A DNA stretch of 8,737 bases. Origin: JADJNW01 sp964517175 (lineage in GTDB: Bacteria; Bacteroidota; Bacteroidia; Chitinophagales; Saprospiraceae). The stretch's first letter is position 1. Each line of letters opens with the position of its first letter. The stretch covers positions 1-8,737 of the forward strand of contig CAZFBU010000167.1 in the NCBI GenBank assembly GCA_964517175.1. The letters are read 5' to 3'. The position numbers were made by a program, and so were the translations under genes. Below, piece after piece: positions 6,932-8,737 of this stretch. The notes below the pieces were generated by a model. It worked only from the letters and a program-made list of their open reading frames with translations. It was not told the origin of the DNA and ran no database searches.

Positions 6932-8098
6932 ATGAAAATTATAATTAATCGTATTTTAATGATTTTTGTCCTCAACATGGGATTCATAGTTCTAGTTTAT
7001 GGGCAAACACCTCAAATTGAAGTGTCCATTGAGAATACAGGTAACAATCATATCAAAGTAAACATGGAAGTAATCGATCCTAATGGAGATATGGATGTTA
7101 ATTGGAATTCTGCGAAATTGGTTCTTCGTATTCCTTTGATGGGGATTGAACCGGGTATCCCCAGAACTGATGGTAGTGGTTTTGCCCCCGATCCGGACAT
7201 TACAAATTTTATGACCGGCTTTCCAGGGGCTCCCTTGATGGATGCTTTTGGCTTTAATATTGCTACTTATACTCCATCCGATCAAAATTTAATGGATGAT
7301 GGATATATGTACATCATACTGACCAGTGCAGCTGCCAGTGCTACAGTTATGGATGGCGATACCTATTGTCTAGCCGAGTTTGATTTACCTCCATCCTGGC
7401 AATGTGATAATTGTGTGGAAATTGCCACGGGGTCTGCTGCCGGGAAGTTCTTTACTCCTGCAAATTTTGATCCCTTGGTGCTTAATGCTAAAGGTTTTCC
7501 TACGGTTATCGTCAATGGTAGTACTTCCTTACCCATCGAGCTCACCACCTTCGAAACCCGCACCAACGCCTGCGATGTATCCCTTTACTGGGAGACCGCC
7601 ACGGAGCAAAATTTTGGTTATTACCAAATCGAAGCATCGCGCGATGGTCGGAATTTTGCGGCGGTGGCACAGCAGAAGCCCGAATCCCCTAATTCGCTGG
7701 AGACGCGGCGGTACAAATATGCAGTGCCCGCTAAGTATGAAGATCATTACTTCCGACTCAAGGCAGTGGATCTGGACGGCAGTTTTGAATACTCGCCCCT
7801 GGTATTTGCCAAAGCGCCGTGTGCGCGGGACAAGTACAGCATGTCCTTGTATCCGAACCCGAATTTCACGTCCAGGCTGACGGTAGAGGTGAACAGCGCG
7901 ACCGCCGCAGAGCAGGTACAGCTACACATACTAAATGCACAAGGACAAATTATTCAGCTACAAAAAGTGGATATTGCCATTGGCAGCAATCTGGTGCAGG
8001 TGGATACGGAAGAACTGGCAAGCGGCACGTACTATGTGCGGATTATCGGCATTGAGCAGTTGAGTGAGCCGCTGAAATTTGTGCGGAGCAACTTTTAG
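6932..8098 (+). CDS. Secreted protein with Fn3-like module and T9SS type A sorting domain
   Basis: A 388-residue protein. Residues 1-24 form a Sec signal peptide (hydrophobic core ILMIFVLNMGFIVLV, likely cleavage after VYG before Q25). Residues 25-198 are an unrecognised, probably beta-rich region with three cysteines close together (YCLAEF, WQCDNCVE). From L200 the sequence follows the common Bacteroidota pattern LPIELTTFET...VSLYWETATEQNFGYYQIEASRDGRNF...YFRLKAVDLDGSFEYSPLV, an Fn3-like beta-sandwich. From M304 to F388 it is a T9SS type A C-terminal domain (MSLYPNPNF...ASGTYYVRI...), which in this family directs export across the outer membrane and surface attachment. The ATG at 6932 is chosen because it gives a complete signal peptide; it follows an A-rich tract and no Shine-Dalgarno site. 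It lies 50 bases after the giant gene and is probably co-transcribed with it. Base composition shifts sharply near codon 200. Export route is confident; biological role is unknown. Confidence 0.9.
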   Translation: MKIIINRILMIFVLNMGFIVLVYGQTPQIEVSIENTGNNHIKVNMEVIDPNGDMDVNWNSAKLVLRIPLMGIEPGIPRTDGSGFAPDPDITNFMTGFPGAPLMDAFGFNIATYTPSDQNLMDDGYMYIILTSAAASATVMDGDTYCLAEFDLPPSWQCDNCVEIATGSAAGKFFTPANFDPLVLNAKGFPTVIVNGSTSLPIELTTFETRTNACDVSLYWETATEQNFGYYQIEASRDGRNFAAVAQQKPESPNSLETRRYKYAVPAKYEDHYFRLKAVDLDGSFEYSPLVFAKAPCARDKYSMSLYPNPNFTSRLTVEVNSATAAEQVQLHILNAQGQIIQLQKVDIAIGSNLVQVDTEELASGTYYVRIIGIEQLSEPLKFVRSNF

Positions 8099-8100
8099 GA

Positions 8101-8209
8101 ATAATACCAATTTCAATTGATAACGACGTGTTAAAGAGTATTTTAAGTTTTGATTTACAAATACTTATGATTTCCGATTTTCGACTTCTCACTTCCGAAT
8201 TGGTATAAT
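8101..8209. repeat. Nested inverted-repeat (foldback, MITE-like) intergenic element
   Basis: The arms ATAATACCAATT (8101-8112) and AATTGGTATAAT (8198-8209) are inverted copies matching at 11 of 12 positions. Inside is a second perfect 7-bp inverted pair, AGTATTT (8137-8143) and AAATACT (8159-8165), with a 15-base loop. The element starts two bases after the stop codon of the preceding gene and is AT-rich. No coding potential and no clear target-site duplication are seen. It could be a small non-autonomous mobile element or a dispersed intergenic repeat. Confidence 0.5.
8164..8198 (+). repeat. Imperfect 7-bp tandem repeat, five units
   Basis: Five consecutive heptamers read cttatga, tttccga, ttttcga, cttctca, cttccga, with approximate consensus YTTCCGA. 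The units are in exact register with no spacer bases, and the last ends on the first base of the right outer arm of the surrounding inverted repeat. The function is unknown; it may be a replication-slippage product. Confidence 0.5.
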
Positions 8210-8251
8210 AGCAATTCCCGGGATTACATTTTTGGTTAAAATTATTCAGGT

Positions 8252-8286
8252 GGCAGCTTTTTTCGGGAAGCTGCCCTTGTTTTTTC
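8252..8286 (+). terminator. Intrinsic (Rho-independent) terminator
   Basis: A perfect 8-bp stem GGCAGCTT (8252-8259) and AAGCTGCC (8268-8275) can be extended by two G-U pairs to leave a UUCG-type loop (8262-8265). It is followed by a T-rich tract (8277-8286, ttgttttttt). The opposite strand has no U-tract after the stem, so it acts on the + strand. It lies about 150 bases after the stop of the T9SS protein gene and is the first terminator seen after the two-gene unit. Confidence 0.8.
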
Positions 8287-8322
8287 TAATAGCTGACATT
8301 TGGCGCTTTTTTTTGCCGACTG

Positions 8323-8354
8323 TTTGCGGAATAGGAAAAATTAGAATTACTTTG
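8323..8354 (+). promoter_or_regulatory. Tentative Bacteroidota-type promoter for the third gene
   Basis: TTTG at 8323-8326 and TACTTTG at 8348-8354 are separated by 21 bases. They resemble the -33 TTTG and -7 TAnnTTTG elements of Bacteroidota sigma-ABfr promoters, although the -7 element is one base shorter than the full consensus (it fits TAnnTTG). This would give a leader of roughly 95 bases. It lies between the terminator and the start of the third gene, where a promoter is expected. The rest of 8287-8456 shows only AT-rich sequence. Confidence 0.3.
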
Positions 8355-8456
8355 TGTAGGATTTACAATATATCTGTTACAACACTAATTTCTGTGAAAT
8401 TTAAATTTCCCGGAAAGAAGTTTTTCAAAATTTTGTAGCGAAAAAAATATGAGCAA

Positions 8457-8737
8457 ATGAAGGCAGTCTTTACCATAATTGCAGCACTTTTTGTCATCAT
8501 TACCGGCATGGCGCAAGCCGTGACGACCACGCCGGCATTTCCAACCGTCGAAGATCAGGTTACAATCCGGTTCAATGCGGCAGATGGCAATGGCGCGCTG
8601 GCGGGGTTCAGCGGCACCGTGTATTGCCACACCGGTTTGATCACATCGGAGAGCACCAGCGGTAGCGACTGGCAATACGTGCAGGGCGTGTGGGGAACTG
8701 CCGACCCCAAGGTACGAATGGTGCGCACCGGTCAGAA
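8457..8737 (+). CDS. Secreted protein with N-terminal carbohydrate-active-type module, 3' partial
   Basis: The frame is open from the ATG at 8457 to the window's end (93 codons plus two bases). Residues 1-21 are a signal peptide (MKAVFTIIAALFVIITGMAQA, AQA cleavage motif). The mature part begins TTTPAFPTVEDQVTIRFNA, then GNGALAGFSGTVYCHTGLITS, SDWQYVQGVWGTADPKVRM. I recognise this as the N-terminal beta-sandwich found in T9SS-exported Bacteroidota proteins, including some alpha-amylase-type glycoside hydrolases, so a polysaccharide-related role is possible but the deciding domains lie outside the window. The start is set by the signal peptide: an earlier ATG at 8449 is followed after three codons by TGA. 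An A-tract (8441-8447) precedes it and no Shine-Dalgarno site is seen. Base composition is higher in G+C than the spacer before it. Confidence 0.85.
   Translation, partial: MKAVFTIIAALFVIITGMAQAVTTTPAFPTVEDQVTIRFNAADGNGALAGFSGTVYCHTGLITSESTSGSDWQYVQGVWGTADPKVRMVRTGQ

Noticed and set aside
7380..8055. Alternative + strand frames of 166 and 78 codons within the T9SS protein gene
   Set aside because: They overlap the recognised Fn3-like and sorting domains in another frame, show no domain pattern, and arise where the GC-rich part lacks stop codons.
8216..8223. Palindrome TCCCGGGA in the spacer
   Set aside because: Eight bases with mismatched flanks and no second copy is not enough to call an operator.
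8232..8438. A 68-codon + strand open frame in the spacer
   Set aside because: It starts with TTG, runs through the terminator hairpin and T-tract, and is a low-complexity mix of Phe, Ile and Lys expected from AT-rich non-coding DNA.
8449..8460. Three-codon open frame ATG AGC AAA TGA overlapping the third gene's start as ATGA
   Set aside because: It resembles a translational-coupling leader but is far too short to distinguish from chance. There is no ribosome binding site and no sign of regulation.
1..8737. tRNA, rRNA, CRISPR array, integrase or transposase gene
   Set aside because: None was seen by eye. The repeats present are long coding repeats, a 162-base coding duplication and a small foldback element, with no regular spacer-repeat structure.

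Overview
The window looks like part of a draft genome of a Bacteroidota bacterium, most likely a member of the Saprospiraceae or a close relative. The evidence is a giant secreted protein built from long lectin-like repeats with the signature ending ER..VE.YLA.KYGITL, a type IX secretion (T9SS) type A sorting domain on the second protein, start codons preceded by A-rich tracts rather than Shine-Dalgarno sites, and a third gene beginning with a module typical of secreted Bacteroidota carbohydrate-active proteins. A run of exactly 100 N marks a scaffold join inside the repeat array.

Layout, all on the + strand. (1) Bases 1-6881 are the 3' part of one very long gene, open at its 5' end. It encodes the tail of one repeat, five more repeats of about 403-418 residues (36-1286, 1287-2540, 2541-3749, 3750-4982, 4983-6041), and a C-terminal module (6042-6878) ending in two 54-residue dockerin-like calcium-binding repeats and the residues EQLP. 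(2) After 50 bases comes a 388-residue secreted protein (6932-8098) with a signal peptide, an unrecognised N-terminal region, an Fn3-like module and a T9SS sorting domain. (3) Bases 8099-8456 are non-coding: a nested inverted repeat containing a 7-bp-period repeat (8101-8209), a good intrinsic terminator (8252-8286) and a tentative Bacteroidota-type promoter (8323-8354). (4) At 8457 a third secreted protein begins and runs off the window.

How they may work together (inference): genes 1 and 2 are closely spaced, no terminator is visible between them, and they are probably co-transcribed up to the terminator at 8252-8286. Gene 1 is a cell-surface or matrix adhesin-like protein with no recognisable T9SS sorting domain at its C-terminus. 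Gene 2 does have one. Because gene 1 ends in paired dockerin-like loops, the most interesting idea here is that gene 2's N-terminal region is the docking partner that holds the giant protein on the surface. This is a hypothesis; the sequence alone does not show binding.
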